A stretch of DNA of 64,000 nucleotides from Streptomyces sp. Je 1-79 (GTDB taxonomy: Bacteria > Actinomycetota > Actinomycetes > Streptomycetales > Streptomycetaceae), in NCBI RefSeq assembly GCF_025195125.1, contig NZ_JAMGSL010000004.1, positions 434,001-498,000 on the forward strand, given 5' to 3'. Made by a program: the position numbers and the translations under genes. This document shows positions 25,930 to 34,655 of this stretch, in pieces. Each line of letters starts with the position of its first letter. Position 1 is the first letter of the stretch. Under the pieces are notes generated by a model, which did not search any database, was not told the origin of the DNA, and was given only the letters and a program-made list of their open reading frames with translations.

Positions 25930-27405
25930 ATGACGGTGACCGAAGAAACCCAGGGGTACGGGCCGGGCATCGACCCCGATCGCCTGGCCGTCTGCCTGAG
26001 CGTGCTCGACGAGCTCGACAAGCTGGACGTCGACCACCCGGACGCGATCGCCGTCCGGCGCGCCACCGCCGGCATCTACCGCACGGTGAAGCAGCGCCGC
26101 CGCCAGGAGCGCAGGGCCGCGAAGACCGCGAACGACAAGGCGGTCACCGAGTCCACCGCCACCGGCTCCGCCCAGCGGATCGACGACGAGACCGAGGGCC
26201 TCCTGCCCTCCTCGGTCACCGAGGCCGGCCGGATCGCCGGAATACTCCAGCGCCCCCGGTCCTGCTACGTCTGCAAGACGCGGTACGTCGAGGTCGACTA
26301 CTTCTACCACCAGCTCTGCCAGAAGTGCGCCGCCGAGAACCGGATGCGCCGCGAGGCCCGCACCGATCTCACCGGCAAGCGCGCGCTGCTCACCGGCGGC
26401 CGGGCCAAGATCGGCATGTACATCGCCCTGCGCCTGCTGCGGGACGGTGCCCACACCACGATCACGACCCGCTTCCCCAAGGACGCCATCCGCCGCTTCA
26501 AGGCCATGGAGGACTCGGCGGAGTGGATGCACCGCCTGGAGGTCGTCGGCATCGACCTGCGCGACCCCGCGCAGGCGGTCGCCCTGGCCGAGCGGGTCAC
26601 CGAGCAGGGCCCGCTGGACATCCTGATCAACAACGCGACGCAGACCGTGCGCCGCCTGCCCTCCGCCTACGCCGCCCTGGTCGACGGCGAGAGCGCCCCG
26701 CTGCCCGCGGGTGAACTCCCCGCGCACCACGTCATCGGCGCCTTCAACTCCGGCGCGGTGGACGGTCTGACCGCCCTGCCCGTCGGCGTCAGCGGCCTGG
26801 ACGCGCAGAAGGTCGCCGATCTCGCGCTGGTCGCGGGCAACGCGAGCGTCGAGCGGCACCGCGACGGCAGCGCCATCGACGCGGGCGGACTGGTTCCGGA
26901 CGTCGTCGACACCAACACCTGGGTGCAGACCATCGAGCAGATCTCGCCGGTCGAGCTGCTGGAGACCCAGCTGTGCAACTACACGGCGCCGTTCATCCTG
27001 ATCAGCATGTTGCGCCCGGTGATGGCCGACGCCGCGAAGAAGGCGGAGAGCGGTCGCGCCTACGTCGTCAACGTCTCGGCGATGGAGGGCGTCTTCGGCC
27101 GCGGCTACAAGGGCGCGGGGCACCCGAACACCAACGCCGCCAAGGCGGCGATGAACATGGTGACGCGGACCAGCGCCCAGGAGATGTTCCAGACCGACGG
27201 CATCCTCATGACCTCGGTCGACACCGGCTGGATCACCGACGAGCGTCCCCACTTCGACAAGCTGCGCCTGGCCGAGGAGGGCTTCCACGCCCCGCTCGAC
27301 CTGGTCGACGGCGCCGCCCGGGTCTACGACCCGGTCGTGCGCGGCGAGGCGGGCGAGGATCTGTACGGCTGCTTCCTCAAGGACTACGCCCCCGCCAACT
27401 GGTAG
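25930..27405 (+). CDS. Short-chain dehydrogenase/reductase-like protein with N-terminal zinc-ribbon-like extension
   Basis: 491 residues. Residues 1-105 are charged and helical; 112-132 hold CYVCK...CQKCA, a possible zinc ribbon; from ~145 a Rossmann domain with a glycine-rich loop (ALLTGGRAKIGMY), acidic second strand and NNAT motif (LDILINNATQTV). The catalytic Ser is in VVNVSAMEG (near 381), but the usual Tyr-x3-Lys reads TNAAK, so the Tyr is missing. A ~60-residue insertion lies between the NNAT and Ser motifs. It may bind NAD(P) without ordinary SDR chemistry. Role unknown. A repeat-hairpin element precedes the start. Confidence 0.82.
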   Translation: MTVTEETQGYGPGIDPDRLAVCLSVLDELDKLDVDHPDAIAVRRATAGIYRTVKQRRRQERRAAKTANDKAVTESTATGSAQRIDDETEGLLPSSVTEAGRIAGILQRPRSCYVCKTRYVEVDYFYHQLCQKCAAENRMRREARTDLTGKRALLTGGRAKIGMYIALRLLRDGAHTTITTRFPKDAIRRFKAMEDSAEWMHRLEVVGIDLRDPAQAVALAERVTEQGPLDILINNATQTVRRLPSAYAALVDGESAPLPAGELPAHHVIGAFNSGAVDGLTALPVGVSGLDAQKVADLALVAGNASVERHRDGSAIDAGGLVPDVVDTNTWVQTIEQISPVELLETQLCNYTAPFILISMLRPVMADAAKKAESGRAYVVNVSAMEGVFGRGYKGAGHPNTNAAKAAMNMVTRTSAQEMFQTDGILMTSVDTGWITDERPHFDKLRLAEEGFHAPLDLVDGAARVYDPVVRGEAGEDLYGCFLKDYAPANW

Positions 27406-27522
27406 GGCGGGCACCTGTCCACCGCTCGGATGTCCGAAATTCACTCGATTGCGTCACACTTCTCGACCCCATAGAGCACCAGCGCGCTCATTTGGTTAGT
27501 CTGATGCCCACGGTCGACCCAT

Positions 27523-27540
27523 AGGGTTTCACCAAACCCT
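27523..27540 (+). promoter_or_regulatory. Hairpin in the leader of the 56-aa peptide gene
   Basis: AGGGTTT (27523-27529) pairs exactly with AAACCCT (27534-27540) around a four-base loop. It lies 115 bases upstream of the small gene and 118 after the SDR stop, so it could end the SDR transcript or fold in the small gene's leader. Confidence 0.45.
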
Positions 27541-27654
27541 CACGGTCGGCCTGGGGACTGGCCTGCCACCAAGGCCGCGGTCCCGCCCGAAAGCCGGCGC
27601 CACCGCGACCGAACGGCCATGTCCTCATAGGTACGCGACACAAGGGAGTGCGCG

Positions 27655-27825
27655 GTGACACCAGAACTGACGCAGCAGGAACAGCGATCGTCCGAACGCC
27701 CGGAACGGCCCCACCGTCCCGGTGAGCTGGGAAGTCTCGACGTGTGGGCCCACGCGGCTCCCATTCGGCTGGCGGGCTACGAGGACGACCTCGCGGAGCC
27801 CCACATCCTGCCCGGTATCGACTGA
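27655..27825 (+). CDS. 56-residue peptide of unknown function
   Basis: GTG at 27655 has GGGAG seven bases upstream; the frame stops at TGA 27823-27825. The first half is Gln/Glu/Arg/Pro-rich and looks like a flexible leader (ELTQQEQRSSERPERPHRP); the second half is compact and ends LDVWAHAAPIRLAGYEDDL then AEPHILPGID. No Cys, no membrane helix. The layout (soluble leader, short distinctive C-terminal block with an Asp end) resembles peptide precursors or small regulators, but no modification enzyme is beside it. It lies between the SDR gene and, on the other strand, a lipase maturation factor gene. Confidence 0.6.
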   Translation: MTPELTQQEQRSSERPERPHRPGELGSLDVWAHAAPIRLAGYEDDLAEPHILPGID

Positions 27826-27844
27826 TCCGTACGGTCGTACCGCT

Positions 27845-29293
27845 TCACCCGTGCCCCCGGCCGCCCCCGCGTCCGGGGGCACGGGCCGTTCCCAGCCCGA
27901 CCGGCGGCAGGTACTCCCGTACGAGCGTGCGGTGCCACCACGCCCCGGTCTCCCGCAGCTCCCGCCACGTGGTGAACCGGTAGCGGTAGAGCCGGGCCCG
28001 GACGAGGGCCGGCGGCGCGTCAGGGAAGGGGTTGTGCCGCAGCAGCCGCAGGGTGTCGCGGTCCCCTTCGAGCAGCCTCTCCACGAACGGCCCGAACCAG
28101 TCCCGGGCGTACGCGGGCGAGAGCGCCGCGAACCACATCAGCCAGTCGAGCCGCAGGTGGTACGGGGCGAACTGGCGCGGCAGCCTGCGCGGATCCCCGG
28201 GCTTGCCCCTGAAGCCGTACTCCTTCCACACCGTGCCCGCGTGCGGCACCGGCTCGTCGGTGCCCTCGACGACGATCTCGTCCCGGACGCGGCCGACCGT
28301 GCCGAAGGCTCCGTACGTGTTGACCAGGTGGAACGGGTCGTACGAGCGGTTCATCGCCTGGCGCCGCGAGAGCAGGTTGCGGACCGGCCGGTAGCTGCGG
28401 AAGAGGACCAGGCCGGTGACGGCGACGACCGCGATCACGTACCAGAGCGGCGGGTCGGGCCGGGGATGCTCACCCACCAGTGCCGAGGCGTCCACGACGG
28501 AGAGCGCGAGGACGATCGTCAGCCAGTTCAGCCAGGCGAAGTTCCCCGAGAGCACCAGCCACAGCTGGGTCGCCACCATCAGACCGGCCGCCACCGTCGC
28601 CACCGGCTGCGGGGTGAAGAGCAGCACCGGGACCAGCAGCTGAACGACATGGTTGGCCGCCACCTCGACCCGGTGCAGCGGGCGGGGCAGACGGTGGAAG
28701 AACCAGCTCAGCGGGCCGGGCATCGGCTGGGTCTCGTGGTGGAAGCAGAGGCAGGTCAGGTTCCGCCAGCAGCGGTCGCCGCGGATCTTGATGAGCCCCG
28801 CGCCGAACTCGACGCGGAAGAGCAGCCAGCGCAGCAGCCACAGGACGAGGAGGGGCGGGGCGATGTCGTCGTTGCCGAGGAAGACAGCGAGGAAGCCGGC
28901 CTCCAGGAGCAGTGACTCCCAGCCGAATCCGTACCAGGTCTGGCCGACGTTGACGATCGAGAGGTACAGCGCCCAGAGGAATGCCCACCACGCCATCGAG
29001 ACGGCGAGCGGTACGGCGTCGCCCGCGCCCGCCACGAGGGCGAGGGCCAGGACCGCGCCGCTCCACGCGACGGTGGAGAACAGCCGGTCGGAGTAGCGCC
29101 AGTGGAACAGGCTGGGGGCCTGGCGCGGCGTCACCCGCCGCAGATGCTCCGGGACGGGAAGCATGCCGCGCGCGCCGATCAGGGCCCGGAACTGGAGAGC
29201 GGCGGAGAGGAAGGCCACGAGGTAGAGGCCGGCGAGCCCCCGCTGGAAGAGGATCCGGCTCAGCCAGTAGTCCGGTGCGGTGAACCACTCCAT
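27845..29293 (-). CDS. Lipase maturation factor family membrane protein
   Basis: 482 residues with about nine hydrophobic helices (LYLVAFLSAALQFRALIG, AWWAFLWALYLSIVNVG, APPLLVLWLLRWLLFRVEFG) and family signatures GQTWYGFGWESLLLEAGFL, KIRGDRCWRNLTCLCFHHET and QFAPYHLRLDWLMWFAA. In animals LMF1 helps lipases fold in the ER; bacterial homologues are membrane proteins of unknown role, perhaps in folding exported hydrolases. ATG 29293 is the chosen start. The last 15 residues are a Gly/Arg-rich tail. Confidence 0.9.
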   Translation of the reverse strand: MEWFTAPDYWLSRILFQRGLAGLYLVAFLSAALQFRALIGARGMLPVPEHLRRVTPRQAPSLFHWRYSDRLFSTVAWSGAVLALALVAGAGDAVPLAVSMAWWAFLWALYLSIVNVGQTWYGFGWESLLLEAGFLAVFLGNDDIAPPLLVLWLLRWLLFRVEFGAGLIKIRGDRCWRNLTCLCFHHETQPMPGPLSWFFHRLPRPLHRVEVAANHVVQLLVPVLLFTPQPVATVAAGLMVATQLWLVLSGNFAWLNWLTIVLALSVVDASALVGEHPRPDPPLWYVIAVVAVTGLVLFRSYRPVRNLLSRRQAMNRSYDPFHLVNTYGAFGTVGRVRDEIVVEGTDEPVPHAGTVWKEYGFRGKPGDPRRLPRQFAPYHLRLDWLMWFAALSPAYARDWFGPFVERLLEGDRDTLRLLRHNPFPDAPPALVRARLYRYRFTTWRELRETGAWWHRTLVREYLPPVGLGTARAPGRGGGRGHG

Positions 29294-29331
29294 CGCTTCC
29301 AGTATCGGCCCGGGGGCTCACGGGCGGCGGC

Positions 29332-29511
29332 TCAGGCCCGCGGCGTCTTCTCCCCCTCGTCCGTGGAGCGCAGGCCCTCGGCCTGGGACGGTGTGGTGCG
29401 GGCGGTCTGGGGGTGGCGATGATCCCGCTGGAGCGCGTCCATGTCCTCTTCGAGCCGCTCACCCTCGGCCTGCGAGGGAGTGCTGTAGTTGTACTCGTCG
29501 TACTGGCTCAC
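29332..29511 (-). CDS. Small acidic hydrophilic protein with two TPSQAEG repeats
   Basis: 59 residues, no Cys, strongly polar. TPSQAEG occurs twice, near residues 11 and 40, each followed by an acidic or Arg/Leu run. GTG 29511 is chosen because AGGAGG is seven bases upstream; the frame continues to 29550 without a better start. The repeat suggests a binding motif or internal duplication. It lies just upstream of and in the same direction as the lipase maturation factor gene. Confidence 0.65.
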   Translation of the reverse strand: MSQYDEYNYSTPSQAEGERLEEDMDALQRDHRHPQTARTTPSQAEGLRSTDEGEKTPRA

Positions 29512-29602
29512 GGCCGCCTCCTGGGTCGGAACGTACGCCCTACGGAACATATGCCTACAAAGGGAGCGTAACCCCCGGCGTGGCCCTGGGTGCGTCGGGG
29601 AT

Positions 29603-30142
29603 TCACCCCTCGACGACGCGCTGGAGCGTGCGGCCGAGGCGGCGTGCGTAGGCGTGCTGGAGCGCGGGCACGAGGGGCCCCGCGAGGCGTGTGTACCAGG
29701 CGGCGGGCCGGCTGAACGCGGTGACCGTGAACCAGACCGAGCCGTCGGGGTGGAGATCGACCAGGAAGGACTCCTCGCCGCGCTCGGGGTGCCCGGTGCG
29801 GGTGCCGTAGGCGAAGCCGGTGCGGTCCCGCTCGTACGCCGTCCAGATCACCTCGCAGGGTGCGGCGAAGCGGACGGGGCCGAGGCCGATGGAGACCTCG
29901 ACCAGGGCACCGGGTTCGGCGCGTACGGCCCGGCTGCGGACCCGGGCGCCGGAGGCGCGGTGCATCCGCCAGGTGGTGACCGCCGCCCCGGCGCTCTCGA
30001 AGGCGTCCCGGCCGCGGCCTATGCGGACCGTGTGGTGGAGGTGGTGGTAGCCGCCGGGGAGGATGTCGCGCGCGGTGGCGCCGACCTCGCGGTAGTTGAG
30101 GGGCGCGGCGGGAGTGGCGAGGTCGCGGATCAGACGGGCCAT
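29603..30142 (-). CDS. DUF1990 family protein
   Basis: 179 residues, soluble, of the DUF1990 type: NYREVGATARDILPGGYHHL near the start, then an SRPBCC-like beta barrel (EVIWTAYERDRTGFAYGTR, HPERGEESFLVDL, VWFTVTAFSRPAAWYTR) and a C-terminal helix. Plant and bacterial members have no agreed function; the fold suggests a lipid- or small-hydrophobe-binding cavity. Its ATG (30142) overlaps the end of the YndJ gene by 13 bases, so the two are coupled; this pair occurs together in other bacteria. Confidence 0.85.
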   Translation of the reverse strand: MARLIRDLATPAAPLNYREVGATARDILPGGYHHLHHTVRIGRGRDAFESAGAAVTTWRMHRASGARVRSRAVRAEPGALVEVSIGLGPVRFAAPCEVIWTAYERDRTGFAYGTRTGHPERGEESFLVDLHPDGSVWFTVTAFSRPAAWYTRLAGPLVPALQHAYARRLGRTLQRVVEG

Positions 30143-31020
30143 GGTGCGGTCTCCTTCGAGGGAGCGGCCGCCCGCAGGCGGCGCCAGGCGAGCAGTGAGC
30201 AGAGCGCGAAACCGAGGGCGTTGCCGAGACCGTGGGTCGCGGCCATCCAGGTCAGGTTCGGGTGGGGCAGTCCGGTGGCCTCGCCGAGCGCCCAGCTGAG
30301 CGCGAGCAGCATGGTCGCCACCAGGACGACGGCCGAGACGGCGAGCAGGCCGCGGGTGACGCGGTCGGGGGCGCCGGTCCGCAGGTCCCGCCAGGTGGGC
30401 AGGGCGACGGCCCACATCCCGGCGGTGAGCACGACCGCCCCGGCGAGCTCGGCCCAGTCGTCGACGAAGTAGCCGATCAGGACGAGCAGCGTGCCGAGCG
30501 GGACGCTGAGCGCGGCGAAGCGGGTGGCGGGGCTGCCGGACGTACGGCAGACGAGGCCTGCCACCAGCGCGGCGGCGAACCCCGCGAAGTGGAAGTGGGG
30601 CACGGTCAGGGCCAGGATGCCGAGGTCGAAACCGAGCAGTTCGTGGCCCGCGCGTTCGGCGACGAGGGCGAGGCCCGCCACCGACGGGGTCACGAGCGCG
30701 GTGAGCACGGCGACCTCCGACGCGGCGGGCGCGCGGCGCCGGCCGGCGCCCGGGGCCGGAGGCGGGCGGAGGTGCGCCACGAGCCGGGCCGGGGCGCAGA
30801 GCGCCAGCGCGAGGGTGGCCAGCGCGTAGACGGCGGCGAGCGTGGCGGCGGTGGGGGAGCGGGGGAGCCAGAGGGCCACCGCGCCGGGCAGGGCGAGCAG
30901 GGGCCAAGCGCGGCGGAGCAGCCGGAGCCCGTGGGGGCGGGGGCCGTCGATCAGCCCCAGGCCGGCCGGGACGACCACGAACATGCCCAGCATCACGATG
31001 AGACCGACCAGCACGGACAC
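30130..31020 (-). CDS. YndJ-like multi-pass membrane protein
   Basis: About 296 residues with eight to nine hydrophobic helices (VSVLVGLIVMLGMFVVVPAG, WPLLALPGAVALW, FHFAGFAAALVAGLVCRTSG, ATHGLGNALGFALCSLLAW). HFHFAGF and the HGLGNALGF His are family hallmarks of YndJ, function unknown. I chose GTG 31020 (AGGGGG eight bases upstream); the frame reaches a TTG at 31050, but that lies inside an operator palindrome and has no ribosome-binding site. It is coupled to the DUF1990 gene. Confidence 0.82.
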   Translation of the reverse strand: MSVLVGLIVMLGMFVVVPAGLGLIDGPRPHGLRLLRRAWPLLALPGAVALWLPRSPTAATLAAVYALATLALALCAPARLVAHLRPPPAPGAGRRRAPAASEVAVLTALVTPSVAGLALVAERAGHELLGFDLGILALTVPHFHFAGFAAALVAGLVCRTSGSPATRFAALSVPLGTLLVLIGYFVDDWAELAGAVVLTAGMWAVALPTWRDLRTGAPDRVTRGLLAVSAVVLVATMLLALSWALGEATGLPHPNLTWMAATHGLGNALGFALCSLLAWRRLRAAAPSKETAPWPV

Positions 31021-31036
31021 GATGCCCACCCCCTGG

Positions 31037-31050
31037 TTGAACGTGTTCAA
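31037..31050. promoter_or_regulatory. Operator palindrome 1 upstream of yndJ
   Basis: TTGAACGTGTTCAA reads TTGAAC-GT-GTTCAA, an exact inverted repeat, 17 bases before the chosen yndJ start. An identical copy lies 43 bases further upstream. Such repeats are typical binding sites of TetR-family dimers. Confidence 0.75.
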
Positions 31051-31078
31051 ACTTGCTTGACGTGAGACTAGGGCCTTT

Positions 31079-31094
31079 CTTGAACGTGTTCAAG
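31079..31094. promoter_or_regulatory. Operator palindrome 2 upstream of yndJ
   Basis: CTTGAACGTGTTCAAG holds the same 14-bp element as site 1 with one more matching pair on each side. Centre-to-centre spacing to site 1 is 43 bases, close to four helical turns, so two dimers would sit on one face. The yndJ promoter should lie between them. No TetR gene is adjacent. Confidence 0.75.
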
Positions 31095-31189
31095 TCCCTC
31101 GCCCGATCGGCCTCGCCCGGCTTGCGGGTGGCGCCCCGATGCGACAGACATGAAGGAATGTCTCGGGGTGGAAGAGGCGGGAGATCCAC

Positions 31190-32410
31190 GTGAGCTCACC
31201 CATGCGCCGGTCACCGCGGCCCCGGGCCGCCGCCCTCGTCGTCGGCGCGCTGACCGCGGCGCTGTTCCTCGCGGGCTGCTCGTCCGGCGGTGGCGCCGGC
31301 GACGGTGGCGCCGCCGCGGACCGGACCGCCTCCGCCTCCCAGGAGGTCTTCCTCCAGCCGGTGGCCGCCCAGGGCCCCGACCCCTTCACCGACTCCACGG
31401 CCGAGGCCGGCACCCCGCCCCCGGCCGCCACCGCCCCGCCGGGCGCCCCCGCGCCCACCGGCACGGCACAGACCGTCCGCGAGGTCGCCGGATCCGTCCC
31501 CGGCCTCTACGGCGGCACCCGTTCGGTCGCCAGCTGCGACGTCGAACAGCAGATCACGCACCTCACCCGCGACCGGGCCACGTCCCGCGCCTTCGCCGAG
31601 GCGGCCGGCGTCCCCGAGACCGGGGTGGCCTCCTGGCTGCGCGGACTCACCCCCGTCGTCCTGCGCGCCGACGCCCGGGTCACGAACCACGGCCTCCGCG
31701 ACGGAGCCGCGACCCCTTACCAGGCCGTCCTCCAGGCCGGTACGGCGGTCCTCGTCGACCAGTACGGCACGCCGCGCGTCCGCTGCGCCTGCGGCAACCC
31801 CCTGCGCTCCCCGGTCGCCGTCCAGGGCGCCACCCACAGGGGCCGGCCCTGGAGCGGCTACCGCCCCGACCGCGTCGTGGTCGTCAGGCCGACGGCCACG
31901 GTCGTCACCAGCCTGGTCATCGTGAACGTCGTCGACAGCACCTGGATCGAGCGGAAGGCGGGGACTCGCGGCGAGGAGGACACCCGCCCGGCCGTGGTCC
32001 CGCCCTGCGACCCGGCCGCGTGCGAGCTCACCGGCACGCCGACCCCGCTGCCGTCGCCCTCGGTCACCGACGGCTCGCCCGACCCCGACCGCGACGAGTC
32101 CGGGCGCCCCGACGGCTCCACCTCGCCCGAGAGCGCCTCCCCGCGCCCCCCGACCACCGACTGCCCCCCGGCGGTCCCGCCCTCCCCGTCGGCGCCGTCC
32201 TCGCCGACCCGGACGCCTGACCCGGCTTCCCCGGACGCCACCCCGCCGACCCCGTCGGTCCCGCCCGGCTGCCCGACCCCGACCTGGTCGGAGCCCCCGG
32301 CCGAGCCGGAGCAGGAGCCCGAGCCGGACGCCGAGTCCGACCAGCCGTCCTTCGAGGACCTCTTCCCGAGCGACACAGCGCCCCAGCAGCCGGAGACCTT
32401 CGAGGGGTGA
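31190..32410 (+). CDS. Lipoprotein of the DUF6777 type with a Pro/Ser/Asp-rich tail
   Basis: 406 residues. Signal peptide with lipobox LFLAGC (Cys near 29), then a folded domain about residues 90-275 (REVAGSVPGLYGGTRSVASC, QQITHLTRDRATSRAFAEAA, AVLVDQYGTPRVRCACGNPL with three to four Cys) as in DUF6777 proteins, then ~130 residues of Pro, Ser, Thr and Asp that would span the wall, ending in an acidic FEDLFPSD segment. GTG 31190 is used; an ATG follows four codons later. Anchored outside the membrane; function unknown. The next gene starts 62 bases on. Confidence 0.82.
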   Translation: MSSPMRRSPRPRAAALVVGALTAALFLAGCSSGGGAGDGGAAADRTASASQEVFLQPVAAQGPDPFTDSTAEAGTPPPAATAPPGAPAPTGTAQTVREVAGSVPGLYGGTRSVASCDVEQQITHLTRDRATSRAFAEAAGVPETGVASWLRGLTPVVLRADARVTNHGLRDGAATPYQAVLQAGTAVLVDQYGTPRVRCACGNPLRSPVAVQGATHRGRPWSGYRPDRVVVVRPTATVVTSLVIVNVVDSTWIERKAGTRGEEDTRPAVVPPCDPAACELTGTPTPLPSPSVTDGSPDPDRDESGRPDGSTSPESASPRPPTTDCPPAVPPSPSAPSSPTRTPDPASPDATPPTPSVPPGCPTPTWSEPPAEPEQEPEPDAESDQPSFEDLFPSDTAPQQPETFEG

Positions 32411-32472
32411 GGCGTGATCTCCACCGTGATCTCCACCGTGCGCACCGCCGGGGCTGCGCCTAGCGTGGCCCC

Positions 32473-34578
32473 ATGAGCGCGGGTAGCGGGGGTGAAGAGC
32501 CGGTGGAGCCCTGCCGCTGCGAATCGGGCACGGGCGGTGTGACGTGCTGCTTCCTCCGTGACTACGGCTGGGCGTTCCGGATGGGCAGCTTCGACTGGAA
32601 CCTGGTCACCGGCCTGATGACCATGGACGAGGGAGCCCTGCGGGTCTTCGACATCCGCCCCGAGGAGTACGACGACAACCCCGCCACCCTCTCCTCCCGC
32701 GTGGGGCCCGACGAGGGCAGGCAGCTCGACACGCTCGTCACCCACGCGCTGAAGGACGGCAGCGACCACTACGGGGCCTACTTCCGCGTCCGTACACGGA
32801 ACGGCACCCCCCGCTGGACCCACACCGAGGGGCTGATCCAGCGCGACGCGACAGGCCGTCCCCTGCGCATCGTCGGCATCGTCCGGGACGCGTCGGAGGA
32901 GGTCACCGAGCAGGCCGCCCGGCTCGGTCTGGACGAGGGCCGGCGCAAACGGACCAGCGTCGTGGAGTCCACCACGGCCGCCCTCGCCCACGCCCGGACC
33001 GTCCAGGACGTCATCGACCTCCTCAACGACTCGCACGGCCTGGAGTCCTTCGGTGCCACCAGCCTGGTCATGGGGCTCATGGAGGCCGGCCGGATCCACC
33101 TCGTCGCCGAAGGGCCCGACGGCGCCTTCGTGCCCGGCACGCGATTCACCCGGGTGGACGAGCCGTACCCGATGGGTGAGGTGATCCGGACCCTCAGACC
33201 CCGGTTCATCGAGTCGCCGAAGGACTTCGCCGAGTCGTACCCGGTCCTGTGGCCGCACATCAGCGGGCTCGGCATCACCTCGGCCGCCTACCTCCCGCTG
33301 ATCGCCCAGGCCCGGCCGATCGGCGCGCTCGGGTTGCTCTACAGCGACCGGACCGGCTTCAGCGCCGACGAGCGCAATCTGCTGGTCGCCCTCGGCAGCA
33401 GCATCGCGCAGAGCCTCCAGCGCGCCATGCTCTACGAGCAGGAACACGACCTGGCGGAGGGGCTCCAGCAGGCGATGCTGCCCCGCCGCATCCCCGACGT
33501 GCCCGGCGCGCAGATAGCCGTCCGCTACCGCTCGGCCCGCCTCGGCCGGGACGTCGGCGGCGACTGGTACGACGTCATCCCGCTCCCCGGCGGGCGGGTC
33601 GGCGCGGTCATCGGGGACGTCCAGGGGCACGACACCCACGCCGCGGCCGTGATGGGCCAGCTGCGGATCGTGCTGCGCGCCTACGCCGCCGAAGGGCACA
33701 GCCCGGCGACGGTGATGGCGCGCGCCTCCGTCTTCCTCCACGAACTGGACACCGACCGCTTCGCCACCTGCACCTATGTCGAGGCGGACCTCACGACCGG
33801 CGCCATGCAGGTGGTCCGCGCCGGGCACGTCGACCCGATGCTCCAGGACACCGACGGAAGCTGCCGCCGGCTTCCGGTGGAAGGCGGGCTTCCGCTGGGT
33901 CTCTCGGCCGAGTTCGACCGTCTCGACTACCCGGCGACGACGCTGGGGCTGTCCCCCGGGCAGACCCTGCTGCTGTACACCGACGGGATGGTCGAGAAGC
34001 CGGGCGCGGACCTCGACGAGGGGCTGCGCTGGCTCTCCTCGCTGGTACGGCACGGGCCGCGCGACCTCCAGCAGCTCGCCGACCAGCTCTGCGAGGTCGT
34101 CGACGACCGGGGAGGCGAGGACGACGTCGCGCTCCTGCTGCTGCGGCGGCAGGGGGCGTACTTCCCGCAGTCGGGCGGCCGGCTCCAGCAGCACGTGGCG
34201 CAGAGCGACCCGGAGGCGCTGAGGTCGGCCCGGCACATGATCCGTGCCGCGGTACGGGCCTGGGGCGCGGGGGACCGCTCGGACGAGATCGAGCTGGCCG
34301 CCGACGAACTGATCACCAACGCGCTGATGCACACCGACGGCGGGGCCATCGTGACCCTGCGGATGCTGGCAGGTCCCGAACGGCGGCTCCGGGTGGAGGT
34401 GGAGGACCGTTCCAGCGCCCTGCCGCGGCGTCGGGAGGCGGGCGAGGCGGGTGTCTCGGGCCGGGGTCTGATGCTGGTGGACCGGATCTCGGACGTCTGG
34501 GGCGTCGAGTCGCGCGGCAGCGGCAAGTGCGTCTGGTGCGAATTCATTGTTAACTCTGCGTACATCGATCGTACTTGA
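32473..34578 (+). CDS. PAS-GAF-SpoIIE phosphatase with C-terminal anti-sigma-like kinase domain
   Basis: 701 residues, cytoplasmic. A PAS domain (~30-155, FDWNLVTGLMTMDEGALRVF), GAF domain (~165-315), PP2C/SpoIIE phosphatase (~335-560) with DVGGDWYDV near 360 and VIGDVQGHD near 379 carrying the metal-binding Asp residues, and a HATPase of the RsbW class (~580-700: ELAADELITNALMHT, GRGLMLVDRISD). Such proteins join both halves of a partner switch: the phosphatase reactivates an anti-sigma antagonist and the kinase domain inactivates it. A Cys-rich start (CRCESGTGGVTCC) could bind metal or sense redox. Confidence 0.9.
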   Translation: MSAGSGGEEPVEPCRCESGTGGVTCCFLRDYGWAFRMGSFDWNLVTGLMTMDEGALRVFDIRPEEYDDNPATLSSRVGPDEGRQLDTLVTHALKDGSDHYGAYFRVRTRNGTPRWTHTEGLIQRDATGRPLRIVGIVRDASEEVTEQAARLGLDEGRRKRTSVVESTTAALAHARTVQDVIDLLNDSHGLESFGATSLVMGLMEAGRIHLVAEGPDGAFVPGTRFTRVDEPYPMGEVIRTLRPRFIESPKDFAESYPVLWPHISGLGITSAAYLPLIAQARPIGALGLLYSDRTGFSADERNLLVALGSSIAQSLQRAMLYEQEHDLAEGLQQAMLPRRIPDVPGAQIAVRYRSARLGRDVGGDWYDVIPLPGGRVGAVIGDVQGHDTHAAAVMGQLRIVLRAYAAEGHSPATVMARASVFLHELDTDRFATCTYVEADLTTGAMQVVRAGHVDPMLQDTDGSCRRLPVEGGLPLGLSAEFDRLDYPATTLGLSPGQTLLLYTDGMVEKPGADLDEGLRWLSSLVRHGPRDLQQLADQLCEVVDDRGGEDDVALLLLRRQGAYFPQSGGRLQQHVAQSDPEALRSARHMIRAAVRAWGAGDRSDEIELAADELITNALMHTDGGAIVTLRMLAGPERRLRVEVEDRSSALPRRREAGEAGVSGRGLMLVDRISDVWGVESRGSGKCVWCEFIVNSAYIDRT

Positions 34579-34655
34579 CCGTAATGTGTGCGCACGGTTG
34601 ACTGCGAGTTTCCGCCACCCCGGTTTCGCGCCACCTTCTAGGACATGGGGATCCC

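Noticed and set aside
25054..27444. 796-codon open frame on the minus strand
   Set aside because: Antisense to the 2Fe-2S and SDR genes, whose Cys and Rossmann motifs are clear.
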